Source of the DNA: Fidelibacterota bacterium
GTDB taxonomy: Bacteria > Fidelibacterota > UBA8477 > JABMPR01
Direction of reading: 5' to 3'
DNA: 64,000 nt
NCBI GenBank assembly: GCA_021734255.1
Contig: JAIPJM010000002.1
Location: 1-64,000, forward strand
The position numbers were made by a program, and so were the translations under genes. This document shows, one piece after another, positions 1 to 9,641 of this stretch. The notes beneath the pieces were generated by a model. That model made no database searches. It was not told the DNA's origin and was given only the letters and a program-made list of their open reading frames with translations. Position 1 is the stretch's first letter. Each line of letters opens with the position of its first letter.

Positions 1-95
1 TGAACAGGGTTACATTCATCTCGCCTCCGCTATTGTTGGGTTACAGAATGGCAGAGACACTCCTTATAGCCCTGCCCTCTAGTTGCGGGGCTATT

Positions 96-521
96 CTATT
101 TTATTAAAGCCAGATATTCAATCGTTTTGGACAGGTATGCAAAAATAGTGCGAAACTGATTTTGTTGTCGTTCTGAGAGGACCACGGCCACCATATTGAC
201 CAGATTCTCGATGAAGGGTCGATAAGGTGAGAATTCCCGCTCACTGGATATTGTCAGGTGGAGCTTCCCATGGCTAATATCCCTGTAGGTCAGTGGAAAT
301 GTAAACTCAGAATAACTGGTTTCAGGAGCGCTCTGTTTTGATGACCCAAGGTCTGCAGTATCGAACTCAACCTTAGAAATACCAGGAACCTCGATCAGCC
401 CACTGCAAATAAGATCAGAGATCTGATCTGTCCCTTGCATACTTGTGATCATACCCTGCATAAGGGTGATCTGTCCCAATACCTGGGCAGAAAGTGATCC
501 TGCTTCAGTTTTTGGAGGCAT
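96..521 (-). CDS. Small GAF-like / signalling-associated hypothetical protein
   Basis: 141 aa ORF overlapping the end of the upstream MEDS gene by 17 bp; sequence pattern (FPLTYRDISHGKLHLTIS...FIENLVNMVAVVLSERQ) resembles the second half of a GAF domain. Confidence 0.55.
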   Translation of the reverse strand: MPPKTEAGSLSAQVLGQITLMQGMITSMQGTDQISDLICSGLIEVPGISKVEFDTADLGSSKQSAPETSYSEFTFPLTYRDISHGKLHLTISSEREFSPYRPFIENLVNMVAVVLSERQQNQFRTIFAYLSKTIEYLALIK

Positions 522-1131
522 GCGCTAGATATGTTTCGGGTGGAATGTGAAAGGGATTATTCAGAATACTTCCATTAACAATTGTCTTCGGATGAACGCT
601 TAAAATGTTCATGAGGGTAGCACCATCGAGGGAATTAATGTTATACTGGCATACGGTCAACATGGGATGCTTTTCAAGCAGCATGGTGACTTTGGACTCG
701 TACTCCAGCAGCCTGTCCCCGCCCACAGCCTGCATGATATCAGCTGTCATCTCGCCAATGATCCGGGCAAAGGGAAATCCCAGTTCCTGAGTTTCTTGAT
801 AAAATGCCTTCAATTCCCCGATGGAGCGCTCGATATCGAAGACATTTTCCTTTAAGTAAGTTTCCCGAATACCTGCCAGGTTTAAGATCCCTTTTGCTCT
901 ACAGTCTGCATAAGAAATATTTTCTGCCAGGAAACGCTTCTCAATGAGATCATCATTCAAGCGGTCAGAAAAGCAGGCAATACGCTCGTCCCCATTTATA
1001 CCGCTTACCAGATAATCCAAGAGCGCTTTATCCTGTTCTTCATGATCAGAATAGAGCTGACAGATATGTGTTCCCGGTGGCACTTGTTCATTTACGATCC
1101 CCAAAGGTACCAGTTGATGATTGTGTTCCAT
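505..1131 (-). CDS. MEDS-domain (DcmR-like sensory) protein
   Basis: 208 aa; PPGTHICQLY near the N-terminus and CQYNINSLDGATLMNILSVHPKTIVNGSILNNPFHIPP at the C-terminus are typical of MEDS domains. Confidence 0.85.
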   Translation of the reverse strand: MEHNHQLVPLGIVNEQVPPGTHICQLYSDHEEQDKALLDYLVSGINGDERIACFSDRLNDDLIEKRFLAENISYADCRAKGILNLAGIRETYLKENVFDIERSIGELKAFYQETQELGFPFARIIGEMTADIMQAVGGDRLLEYESKVTMLLEKHPMLTVCQYNINSLDGATLMNILSVHPKTIVNGSILNNPFHIPPETYLAHASKN

Positions 1132-1411
1132 CGCGATCCTTCCTCAATTACCAGAATACCAAATCAATTGCTGTGATGTTGGTCTCGTTTCATATTTCAT
1201 AATTTTCTAGAATTTAACAAAGATTGTTACTTATCCAAGTCATGCGGTAATTGACAAGATTCAGACACAGCCAAAACCCTGTGTGGTGTGTAGTGCTAAT
1301 AACTGTTCCCAGGCATCCTGGATCCGAGGGTACAGTGTTCGTGACAGAGCCAAATGAAATGGTGGGTTAGGTAACCTGGAAGACTGCTGGGTTTAGCTGT
1401 CCTGCTGATCA

Positions 1412-1424
1412 TGCATTTTTTGCA
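1412..1424. promoter_or_regulatory. Candidate activator-binding palindrome TGCAT-N4-TGCA (site 1)
   Basis: tgcattttttgca, intergenic, upstream of ORF 1579; same pattern at four other intergenic sites. Confidence 0.55.
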
Positions 1425-1523
1425 TGGTTGGATGCACTTTTATTCAATTCGTCGCCTTGATCATATGACGCCCTTAATTTGTATCTATATATTTCTTTGT
1501 GACTTACAGCCTTAATTCCGTGT

Positions 1524-1539
1524 TGGCATATATTTTGGG
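1524..1539 (+). promoter_or_regulatory. Candidate sigma54 promoter TGGCATA-N4-TTGGG
   Basis: tggcatatattttggg with -24/-12 spacing, 106 bp downstream of the centre of site 1. Confidence 0.5.
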
Positions 1540-1578
1540 TATACTTATGCAGAAAACATGAAAATAAAGGAATAACAC

Positions 1579-1941
1579 GTGGAATATAATATCGATCGCA
1601 ACATACGAGAAAATGAAGAGGGGCTTATCCTCATCGTTGATACCAACCCTGAAACATCTCAGATGACATCGAATCTACTGAAGATCTATGGCTTTCAAAC
1701 GATAGCAACCGACAAATCCAGTGGTACCCACTCACTATGCCGGGACCTGCCCATATCAATTATCATTGCAGATAAGTTGATCAGTGGACTCAACGACATC
1801 AACTACAGTAGAAAGATCATGATCGATCATTTGCAGGAACGATTCATTGGCATTCCAAACGGCAATGAACGGGATGATCGTATGCAGGAGGAGATGGCAG
1901 ATATGCTGTCAGCGCTCTTGTCTGTAAACAGTTATAATTGA
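1579..1941 (+). CDS. Truncated/atypical response-regulator receiver domain protein
   Basis: N-terminal receiver pattern (LILIVDTNPETSQMTSNLLKIYGFQTIATD...ISIIIADKLISGL) but the C-terminal third with the conserved Lys is not recognisable. Confidence 0.6.
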   Translation: MEYNIDRNIRENEEGLILIVDTNPETSQMTSNLLKIYGFQTIATDKSSGTHSLCRDLPISIIIADKLISGLNDINYSRKIMIDHLQERFIGIPNGNERDDRMQEEMADMLSALLSVNSYN

Positions 1942-2268
1942 ATCCATCAATTCCAGTCTTGCACTTTCCAGTTTACGCGATCATGGCCAATCAGGACTTA
2001 CTCCGAATGGCCCTCTGTTCTGAGGTCCAAAGAGCTGCAGGCATGGGTCTGATAAGTGTGCAATTTCTGAAATTGGGCCATGAAATTACTACATATCCGA
2101 ACACAATTGACCTTAAGGCAATATTTATAAGATATTAATTATTATTATTTTATATAGACATACAAGCGTTGGTATGGTTCTTTCATAATATGAAGTGTAA
2201 TAATTTGGTAATCAATGAACGAAGACCAGGAATCGCCCCTAAAACAGCAGGGATTCCAGGAGGTAAAG

Positions 2269-2829
2269 ATGAAGCAACGAGTCCTGAATATTCTGATCCT
2301 TTCTACCATCCTTTTCACAGGAAGCGCTCTCGCTAATGACGCCAATAATTGTATGAATATACTTCCCAAAGGGATCTACTCGGAACTCAGCAAGATCGGA
2401 TGGTTTGCAGAATACGAGTTATGCACTGAGGTCAACCCCATGTATCAACGCGGAGATTTCAATGGGGATGGTGCAATAGATTTTGCCGTTCAAATTCGTG
2501 CAAAAAAGACTGGGAAACGCGGTATTCTCATTATGCATGCCAATGATTCCTTTCTGCACGTCATTGGAGCTGGTGTAAAAATGGGTGATCTTGGGGACAA
2601 TTTTGATTGGTTGAACCAGTGGAAGATAGACTCGTATACCGTGCGCCGTTCACGTTATGGGTCTTCGGTGGAAGCCCTGGTATTGAATCACCCAACACAC
2701 CCGGGCACACTTGTGTTCTGGGATGGCAAAGGCTACATCGCCCATGAGCTGGAAGCCTATTATTACTATTCCGACTCAATCCATATCACACAATCCCTGG
2801 ATTCGGATTTAGCGGCTAACTTACCTTAG
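2269..2829 (+). CDS. Secreted hypothetical protein
   Basis: ATG at 2269 preceded by AGGAGG; signal peptide MKQRVLNILILSTILFTGSALA; contains RGDFNGDGAIDFAV (FG-GAP-like). Confidence 0.75.
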   Translation: MKQRVLNILILSTILFTGSALANDANNCMNILPKGIYSELSKIGWFAEYELCTEVNPMYQRGDFNGDGAIDFAVQIRAKKTGKRGILIMHANDSFLHVIGAGVKMGDLGDNFDWLNQWKIDSYTVRRSRYGSSVEALVLNHPTHPGTLVFWDGKGYIAHELEAYYYYSDSIHITQSLDSDLAANLP

Positions 2830-2951
2830 GATCCGATCTTACTCTGTGCCTGCCCCTATACACCTCCCAACATCGTCTATAAGAGGCAGGCTCCAGAGGT
2901 CCGGCATTCAGACTTACTCCCTTTCCCAAAACATACGCTGAGACTGAAAAG

Positions 2952-2981
2952 AGCAAGCCCCATGCTGAGATGGGGCTTGCT
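2952..2981. terminator. Rho-independent (possibly bidirectional) terminator
   Basis: Perfect 12-bp stem AGCAAGCCCCAT/ATGGGGCTTGCT with 6-nt loop, between convergent genes; T-rich flank. Confidence 0.75.
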
Positions 2982-3008
2982 TGTGCTCATCTTTTTTAGT
3001 GTCAGGAT

Positions 3009-4355
3009 CTAGATATCATACTTCTCCAGACGATTATAAAGCGTACGCAGGCTGATCCCAAGCACACGTGCTACCTGGGATTTATTACCCCCCAATTCGT
3101 GATAAGCTTTCAGGATATGTTCCCTTTCAATCTCCTCAAGGGGTAGGATATCTGACTCTCCCTGATAACTATTGTCGATATTTTCGCTCACCTGTAGAAT
3201 CTCGGGCGGCAGTTTTTCAATTTTAAGATCCTTACCACCGGATAGGAGCAAGACCCGTTCTAAGGCATTTTGCAGTTCCCTCACATTGCCCGGCCAACTA
3301 TAATTCATGAGCCTTTGAATAAATTCAGACTCACTATCATACCTGACACCTTCCAAACCCTTTTTCGTACAGACGTATTCAACCAGTTTGGGAATATCTG
3401 ATTTCCGCTTGCTTAAGGGTGGCACATCTATGATGAACGGACTGAGCCGATAAAACAGATCTTCTCTAAAGCTACCAGATCCCACCATACTCTTTAAGTC
3501 CCGATTTGTGGAGGTGAGGACGCGGAAATCCGATTCCAATTCCTTGTGTCCACCCACTCTTCGAAATTGCCCGGATTCTAAGGTTCTGAGTAGCTTGGCC
3601 TGAAGTCTCTCATCCATCTCCCCAATTTCGTCAAGCAGGATCGTCCCTTTATTGGCGACTTCAAAAAGACCGTATTTTCTTGCATTTGCTCCGGAAAAGG
3701 CGCCTCGTTCATGTCCGAATAATTCACTTTCCAGGAGGTCGTGCGGTATTGCCGCACAATTGATGGCCACAAAGGGATGATCTTTCCTTTTCCCCTTTTC
3801 ATGAATGGATCTGGCAACGAGTTCCTTACCGGTACCCGTTTTACCAGTGATCAGGACAGCGATATCCGATTGGCTCACTTGCTCAATATCAGATTTAACT
3901 TTTCGAATACCAGACGAATTACCGATAATGACGGTAGATTCGCTTCCAGAGATCGCCTGACGCAAGGCTTTATTGTTAAGCCTGATCTTGTAAACATTGT
4001 GGATCTTTTTGGCGATCTTTAATAGTTCTTCGTTTGAGACTGGTTTCACCAGATATTCATCTGCACCCGTCTTAATGGCTTCCACAGCGGTCTCAATAGA
4101 CGAGTACCCGGTGAATAGTACGATATACGTATCTTCAGATTTTTTCCTTATCTCTGTTGTAAGATCAAGACCTGTCATGGACGGCATCATGATATCTGAA
4201 AATATCAGTTCATAGGAGGCATCATTGAACATCTGCAGTGCTTCCTTGCCATCCTGAGCCGTATCAACGTCATATCCCTCCGAAGTAAGCACCTTCTTAA
4301 GACCTTTACGAATCCCTTCTTCATCGTCTACAATCAGGATTTTATAATCTTCCAC
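3009..4355 (-). CDS. Sigma54-dependent response regulator, NtrC family (receiver - AAA+ - Fis HTH)
   Basis: Receiver KILIVDDEEGI; Walker A GKTGTGKE; GAFSGA loop; DEIGEM; C-terminal Fis HTH GNKSQVARVLGISLRTLYNRLEKY. Confidence 0.95.
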   Translation of the reverse strand: MEDYKILIVDDEEGIRKGLKKVLTSEGYDVDTAQDGKEALQMFNDASYELIFSDIMMPSMTGLDLTTEIRKKSEDTYIVLFTGYSSIETAVEAIKTGADEYLVKPVSNEELLKIAKKIHNVYKIRLNNKALRQAISGSESTVIIGNSSGIRKVKSDIEQVSQSDIAVLITGKTGTGKELVARSIHEKGKRKDHPFVAINCAAIPHDLLESELFGHERGAFSGANARKYGLFEVANKGTILLDEIGEMDERLQAKLLRTLESGQFRRVGGHKELESDFRVLTSTNRDLKSMVGSGSFREDLFYRLSPFIIDVPPLSKRKSDIPKLVEYVCTKKGLEGVRYDSESEFIQRLMNYSWPGNVRELQNALERVLLLSGGKDLKIEKLPPEILQVSENIDNSYQGESDILPLEEIEREHILKAYHELGGNKSQVARVLGISLRTLYNRLEKYDI

Positions 4356-4372
4356 AATATACCTCCGACCTA

Positions 4373-7054
4373 TTATTTAGGTTCATCATCTTGATTGCTC
4401 ATCGCCAGGTTTACCTTAATAAGCAATTGATCCTTATCCCACGGTTTTCTTAAATAACTGGTATTTGGTAGTTTATCTATGCTCTCTTCCACATCAAGTT
4501 CAATGTTCCCACTACTGATGATGATGTGGGTATCGATCTCTTTTTTACGAACGACCTCGATGAATTCGAGTCCTGACATTCCTGGCAGCGCGAGATCACA
4601 AATGATCAGATCAAAAACCGTGTGGTCTTTCAATAAAATATCCAATGCCTCTTCAGCGGTTTCGTACGCCTGGATCTTATGACCCTTCCTGACTAATATT
4701 TTCTCAGCAGCAGACCTTATTATTTCTTCATCGTCGATGAATAGAATGTTCAAGTCAGTCCTGTCCACCAAGTCCTCCATTTCAGTTTGTCCGTCTTCTT
4801 CTTTTTCTTCGCCCTCCGTAATTGGGAATAGAACATGAAAACAAGTTCCTCTATCCAACTCCGTGTCGACCCTTATTGCACCGCCCATATCTGTGATCAT
4901 ACCGTAGGCTACAGACAATCCCAGACCGGTACCCTGACCTGATGATCTCTTTGTAAAAAATGGATCGTACATGTGTTTGGCTGTTTCTTCATCCATGCCC
5001 TGGCCGGTGTCACAGATCTTCAACTCCAGGTAATCATTCCCTGCTGGTACTTCAAATAACTCCAGCGCTTTTGCGTCGGCATAATCGTAATGGATTCTCA
5101 GGATCTTATCTCTACCCTCAATATCCTCCATTGCCTGCACAGCATTCTCGCAGAGGCACAACACTATTTGATCAATGTAAGTGGGATCACACTGGATCAT
5201 CTTAACCTCTTTGTTGATCGACTGTTCAATTTTTATGGCTTTTGGAGCTGTGGCGCTGATCAGTTTCAGTACTTCGCTAATAATTGCCTGACTACGTACC
5301 CGCTGGATTTGTGGTTTGTTATGTCGGCTAAATGTTAATATCTGTCTTACCAACTGGGAGGCACGCTCCCTTACCTTTTCTATTTGCAGGTAATTCTCAT
5401 ATAGCTCATCATCCTCAGATAGATATCCTTTCATGAGCCCCAGGTTCAAACTTTGCACCTGCAGAATATTATTGAATTCATGGCCAATGCCACCAGCCAA
5501 ACGCCCGATCGCCTCTAATCTTTGAGATTGATGCAGCTGATTGGTCAGCTCAGCTTGTTTTTCTTCCAGCAAAGCCCGCTCAGTCTCATCCCGGGACACT
5601 GCGATAATACCACGCACCTTGCCTTTATTATCGAGCATGGGTGTATACTTGACCCTGAGCAGCCTTCTGCCCTTCTGCGGAAGGGTGACCCATTCACTGA
5701 AGTTCACAACGTTTCCCTCACGGCAGCTGATCAATTTTTGCTCAATGGAGTCAAAAGTTTCTATGCCGAGAACTTCCCTCAGTGATTTTCCAGCCAAATT
5801 CTCGCCTTCCCTATTGAATGCTTTATTATAGGCTGTATTGGTACTCTCATACTTAAAATCTAACGATATAAGCGTGATGATATCATCCGATTGTTCAACC
5901 AACTCAGCAATGAGCGTTTTCTGTTCTTCTGTAACTTTCCGCTCGGTAATATCCGTACCCGTCGACAGTATTGTCACCAATTCTTCATTCGTGTTCTTGT
6001 GTGCTGAGCTCCGCCATTCAATAATTCGCAGGTCACCACTTTTTGTAAGCACTGGAGATTCAGTTATGATAGGTTCATCCTCGCCGGATTCCATCACGTC
6101 TTTTAATGATTGTCTCACTGCGTTCTGTTTATAGCCCGGGATACAGGTAGTAATCCAGTCCTTACCGATTAGATCACTTGTCGGGTAACCCAGAAGTTTT
6201 GATCCAGACGTATTTATCTTTCTAACCTTGCCAGTCCCATCCAGCAACAGGATGATCTCTGACGCCAGATCAAAATACTGCTCCAGTTCCTGTTTCTGTG
6301 TTTTAAGCTCATCCTCAATCCGAACGAGTTTAGAGATGTCAGTTGCACAGATAAGTACAGCATCTTTCTGCTGATAGCTAACCGGAATAATTATTTCTTG
6401 AACTGGGTATTTCTCTCCAGCAGCATTTTTATAATTATGTCGCTCCCAGAGACGATCGCGTGAACCTGAAAATAGCGTCTTGATCGAACGCTTAAGTTTT
6501 TCCTCGTAGCTCTCATCGCGGATTTCCCGTACGTGCAATCCAACTATCCCGCCCCCTTGATTGGCCTGCTGCGCCGCGCTGTTATTAAAGAGGTAGATCA
6601 AATCTTGAATATCAACAATGTACAACTCAATGGGTATCTTACCAATTATGCCTGCGAATGCCTCCAATTCTAAGGCCATATCACCTGATGTAGTCAGGTG
6701 CTCTTTAATGGCCAGATAATGACTTATCTGGTTCTTGTTATCTCTGACAGGAATGATCTGGGCACTTTCAGTGTAGAGCTCACCATCTTTCTTTTTATTT
6801 TGAAAAAGTCCATGCCACACGTTTCCAGAGGTGATGGTCTCCCACATATCCTTGTAGAAGTCTTTCGATTGGCGACCTGATTGGAGCATCCGGGCGTTTG
6901 CCCCCAGTAATTCTGATTCAGAATATCCTGTAAGTTCCACAAATTTGGGATTCACATATTCTATGCTCCCCTCAGAATCCGTAATCATAATGGAAGCTGT
7001 ACTATTCTGGAGTATGAGGTCCAGGATCTGGCTGTTGGCTTTGATATCATCCAT
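4373..7054 (-). CDS. Multi-PAS hybrid sensor histidine kinase with C-terminal receiver
   Basis: Several PAS repeats, GGIGHEFNNILQ H-box, CDTGQGMDEET / GTGLGLSVAYGM ATPase motifs, C-terminal ILFIDDEE receiver; 18 bp upstream of the NtrC-type regulator. Confidence 0.95.
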   Translation of the reverse strand: MDDIKANSQILDLILQNSTASIMITDSEGSIEYVNPKFVELTGYSESELLGANARMLQSGRQSKDFYKDMWETITSGNVWHGLFQNKKKDGELYTESAQIIPVRDNKNQISHYLAIKEHLTTSGDMALELEAFAGIIGKIPIELYIVDIQDLIYLFNNSAAQQANQGGGIVGLHVREIRDESYEEKLKRSIKTLFSGSRDRLWERHNYKNAAGEKYPVQEIIIPVSYQQKDAVLICATDISKLVRIEDELKTQKQELEQYFDLASEIILLLDGTGKVRKINTSGSKLLGYPTSDLIGKDWITTCIPGYKQNAVRQSLKDVMESGEDEPIITESPVLTKSGDLRIIEWRSSAHKNTNEELVTILSTGTDITERKVTEEQKTLIAELVEQSDDIITLISLDFKYESTNTAYNKAFNREGENLAGKSLREVLGIETFDSIEQKLISCREGNVVNFSEWVTLPQKGRRLLRVKYTPMLDNKGKVRGIIAVSRDETERALLEEKQAELTNQLHQSQRLEAIGRLAGGIGHEFNNILQVQSLNLGLMKGYLSEDDELYENYLQIEKVRERASQLVRQILTFSRHNKPQIQRVRSQAIISEVLKLISATAPKAIKIEQSINKEVKMIQCDPTYIDQIVLCLCENAVQAMEDIEGRDKILRIHYDYADAKALELFEVPAGNDYLELKICDTGQGMDEETAKHMYDPFFTKRSSGQGTGLGLSVAYGMITDMGGAIRVDTELDRGTCFHVLFPITEGEEKEEDGQTEMEDLVDRTDLNILFIDDEEIIRSAAEKILVRKGHKIQAYETAEEALDILLKDHTVFDLIICDLALPGMSGLEFIEVVRKKEIDTHIIISSGNIELDVEESIDKLPNTSYLRKPWDKDQLLIKVNLAMSNQDDEPK

Positions 7055-7112
7055 GTTAGGCTCTTTCAGGTCTTCATCTAATTAATTTCTGGTGTTCATC
7101 CTCTGCATTATC

Positions 7113-7128
7113 TACAAGCATGATGCCA
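7113..7128 (-). promoter_or_regulatory. Candidate sigma54 promoter TGGCATC-N4-TTGTA
   Basis: Minus strand TTGGCATCATGCTTGTA upstream of the hybrid kinase; 103 bp downstream of the centre of palindrome site 2. Confidence 0.55.
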
Positions 7129-7224
7129 AGCCACATTCAATCGTTATCTACTAGTATATATTAGTGTTAAGGTCGTCTTACCTTAGGTTATAATAATCCT
7201 TTTTGCAGATTATGCAAGGCGTTT

Positions 7225-7237
7225 TGCATAATTTGCA
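7225..7237. promoter_or_regulatory. Candidate activator-binding palindrome TGCAT-N4-TGCA (site 2)
   Basis: tgcataatttgca; overlaps the perfect inverted repeat TTATGCAA-N6-TTGCATAA (7210-7231). Confidence 0.55.
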
Positions 7238-7365
7238 TGGTCTCGCTCCGACGTAGTGATCAAGCGACCAGTACCCACCAATCACATCAGATCAATCACT
7301 ATTTCCGCCTCCAGCACCTCCTGTATTAATGGCGGGAATGGTATGAATAATATTCAAACCCGGCA

Positions 7366-7378
7366 TGCATATCGTGCA
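7366..7378. promoter_or_regulatory. Candidate activator-binding palindrome TGCAT-N4-TGCA (site 3)
   Basis: tgcatatcgtgca, identical to the 13-mer at 10584-10596. Confidence 0.55.
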
Positions 7379-7455
7379 AAACGGTGAGTTCTCGATCGAC
7401 TGTCACACTAATATATCTATATGTTTATATTAATGTTATATCTCATTCATCAAAC

Positions 7456-7471
7456 TGGCATGATTATCTCC
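7456..7471 (+). promoter_or_regulatory. Weak sigma54-like -24 element (TGGCAT) upstream of ORF 7561
   Basis: ctggcatgattatctcc; good -24, poor -12; 84 bp from the centre of site 3. Confidence 0.25.
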
Positions 7472-7560
7472 ATAGTATGTTGTAGAGATGATGATATGAA
7501 AATCCTTGCCATCAGCATACATGACCACTCACTGAAACGCTTCAGTTATGATCCAATACC

Positions 7561-8094
7561 ATGTCTCTTGGGTTCACCCTGGGTAAGCGAGCGTGCAGCA
7601 TGCTGAGACGACTGGTCATATTGTCCTTCTTACCCATTATGCTCCTGGGCCAATTCTTCTCCTACCTTCCGTTTGAATATCAAAGCGAGGACACGGTGAG
7701 CTCGCGCGTTGTGCTTCTGTCCAACGATACGCTCTATTTTTCATTCATCAGGTTTGACGACGAATATGTATATGGTCATGATATAGCTGAACAGGTTGAC
7801 CACATCCTTGATTGGGATGAGGTCCTTGTCATCGAATTCAATCTCGACATTTCCCTCGGTGATTTCAGTACACCAATCGTAGCCAAGGACTTGTTGGTTA
7901 CAAATAATGGTGAGCGCATCGCTTGCGCAGTCCTGGAAATAAGTAGTCTGAAGGCAACATTTGTTCGATCTAATTCGCGTAGGAAAGAACAACTGGATGT
8001 TCGTAAAGTGGATAATCTAGCGCTCTTCAATAATACACGACCAAATCCCTATGCTACTCCACCGCCAGCCTTAGCAGAACAGCTGGGTGGATAA
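7561..8094 (+). CDS. Hypothetical protein, possibly exported (start may be the internal ATG at 7600)
   Basis: 177 aa ORF; from the internal Met: MLRRLVILSFLPIMLLGQFF, signal/anchor-like. Confidence 0.5.
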   Translation: MSLGFTLGKRACSMLRRLVILSFLPIMLLGQFFSYLPFEYQSEDTVSSRVVLLSNDTLYFSFIRFDDEYVYGHDIAEQVDHILDWDEVLVIEFNLDISLGDFSTPIVAKDLLVTNNGERIACAVLEISSLKATFVRSNSRRKEQLDVRKVDNLALFNNTRPNPYATPPPALAEQLGG

Positions 8095-8252
8095 GCTCCG
8101 TCACATCCCACACGCCACGTATTTAGTCCCAGATCTCACACTTCCGATTCTCCTCCTGGGTAGCCTGGAATGAATTGCAGAACTTCCTGCACGTATTACA
8201 GTGAAATATCTGCAAATGAGTTTTGCGCTATGCATATTTTTCAAACCAAGCA

Positions 8253-8265
8253 TGCATTATATGCA
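8253..8265. promoter_or_regulatory. Candidate activator-binding palindrome TGCAT-N4-TGCA (site 4)
   Basis: tgcattatatgca, intergenic, upstream of kinase 8423. Confidence 0.55.
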
Positions 8266-8353
8266 TTTTCTACAGTCCTGGCCCGCATGTATTATTTTAT
8301 AATTAATTATTATTATTGATTTTGGATGCCTTTTTGGGATAGCGGTACACAAT

Positions 8354-8369
8354 TGGCATTTTAAGGATG
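8354..8369 (+). promoter_or_regulatory. Weak sigma54-like element TTGGCAT upstream of kinase 8423
   Basis: ttggcattttaaggatg; strong -24, poor -12; 95 bp from the centre of site 4. Confidence 0.3.
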
Positions 8370-8422
8370 TGAAAAGCTGACAAATAAAGCAAAAAACCCT
8401 CATTGTTAGCCAGGAGTATATT

Positions 8423-9559
8423 ATGGAACTTCATATCGATTCATACCTCGAGCAAGAAATTACTCCCTTCCCTACGGACCCTAAAAATTTTATCGGGAGT
8501 TTACAGCAAAAACGCCCTGAAATCTGGAAGAATGTGCTGACCAGTTTAATATCCGATGCTATCATCATTGTTGATGGCAACGATCAATCGGTCTATACAA
8601 ATAATAAACTTTTGGAAATACTTGGAATAAATGATACTGCGGTCCATGGTGCAAAAACAAGTGACATTCTGAATTGTGTGCACACCGATCCGATGGGTGG
8701 AGGTTGTGGATCAACGGAATTCTGTAACGATTGTGAGCTGCGAAAAACAATTCAACTGGCACAGAATCGCGGCCAAAGTAGAAGAGAATGCAGGATCAGA
8801 GCAAAGGGTGGTCGTGCACTTGAACTGGAGGTTAAGGCGGAGCACTTTGAGTTTGACTATGAACAATTCACCATTTTGACCTTACGTGATATCAGTAGTG
8901 AGAAGCGCAGGAAGGCACTGGAGAGAACCTTTTTCCACGATATTTTGAACACTGCTGGCGTTATTCATTCTGCATCGAAACTACTTAATGGAGATGAGAG
9001 CAAAAATCAGACATTTATGGACATGATCACGCGAAGCTCTCTAAACCTGATCGAAGAGATCAAATCTCATCGACTCCTTTTACAGGCAGAGAATGGTGAC
9101 CTGACTCCCCACATGACCCTCTTCAGTCCAAAGTCCAAAATTGTCGAAGTTGTGAAAGACCTTGAATACAATCCGATTTCCAAGGGAAAAACGCTGATTA
9201 CTGATGAATTCCTATCAAGTGCCGTTGTCGAATCTGATCCGGTGATTTTTGGAAGAGTGCTTCTCAACCTGGTAAAAAATGCCCTGGAAGCGTCCAATCA
9301 TGATGAGGCGGTTTCAGTCGGCTGCTTCGACTCTGCAGGCGGTGTTACCATATCCATCCACAATCCAACATATATTCCCCTTGATGTTCAACATCAGATC
9401 TTTCAAAGATCCTACTCTACAAAAGGTGAGGGCCGCGGCATAGGAACGTATAGCGTCAAGCTATTTGTCGAAGAATACCTTGAAGGTCGTGTGTGGTTTG
9501 AATCCTCTGTGCACACGGGGACTGTATTTTATGTATTTCTTCCAACAAATGAGGGTTGA
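8423..9559 (+). CDS. PAS sensor histidine kinase with Cys-rich PAS domain
   Basis: NCVHTDPMGGGCGSTEFCNDCELRKTI; H-box FFHDILNTAG; N-box LLNLVKNALEAS; G-box GRGIGTYSVKLFVE. Confidence 0.9.
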   Translation: MELHIDSYLEQEITPFPTDPKNFIGSLQQKRPEIWKNVLTSLISDAIIIVDGNDQSVYTNNKLLEILGINDTAVHGAKTSDILNCVHTDPMGGGCGSTEFCNDCELRKTIQLAQNRGQSRRECRIRAKGGRALELEVKAEHFEFDYEQFTILTLRDISSEKRRKALERTFFHDILNTAGVIHSASKLLNGDESKNQTFMDMITRSSLNLIEEIKSHRLLLQAENGDLTPHMTLFSPKSKIVEVVKDLEYNPISKGKTLITDEFLSSAVVESDPVIFGRVLLNLVKNALEASNHDEAVSVGCFDSAGGVTISIHNPTYIPLDVQHQIFQRSYSTKGEGRGIGTYSVKLFVEEYLEGRVWFESSVHTGTVFYVFLPTNEG

Positions 9560-9612
9560 GGAATAAAACAGGATCGCATCATGATCCTGCATTCCTCATA
9601 CGTAGGAAACGA

Positions 9613-9641
9613 GAGAGGGGCCAAATACTCCGGTCCCTCTC
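9613..9641 (+). terminator. Probable terminator hairpin downstream of kinase 8423
   Basis: GAGAGGGGCC / GGTCCCTCTC stem with one wobble pair; weak T-tract. Confidence 0.45.

Noticed and set aside
2170-2200. TTGGTATGGTTCTTTC as a sigma54 promoter for the gene at 2269
   Set aside because: Poor match and no TGCAT-N4-TGCA site upstream
4960-6134. Cluster of plus-strand ORFs opposite the hybrid kinase
   Set aside because: No start context or recognisable motifs; kinase domains on the minus strand are clear
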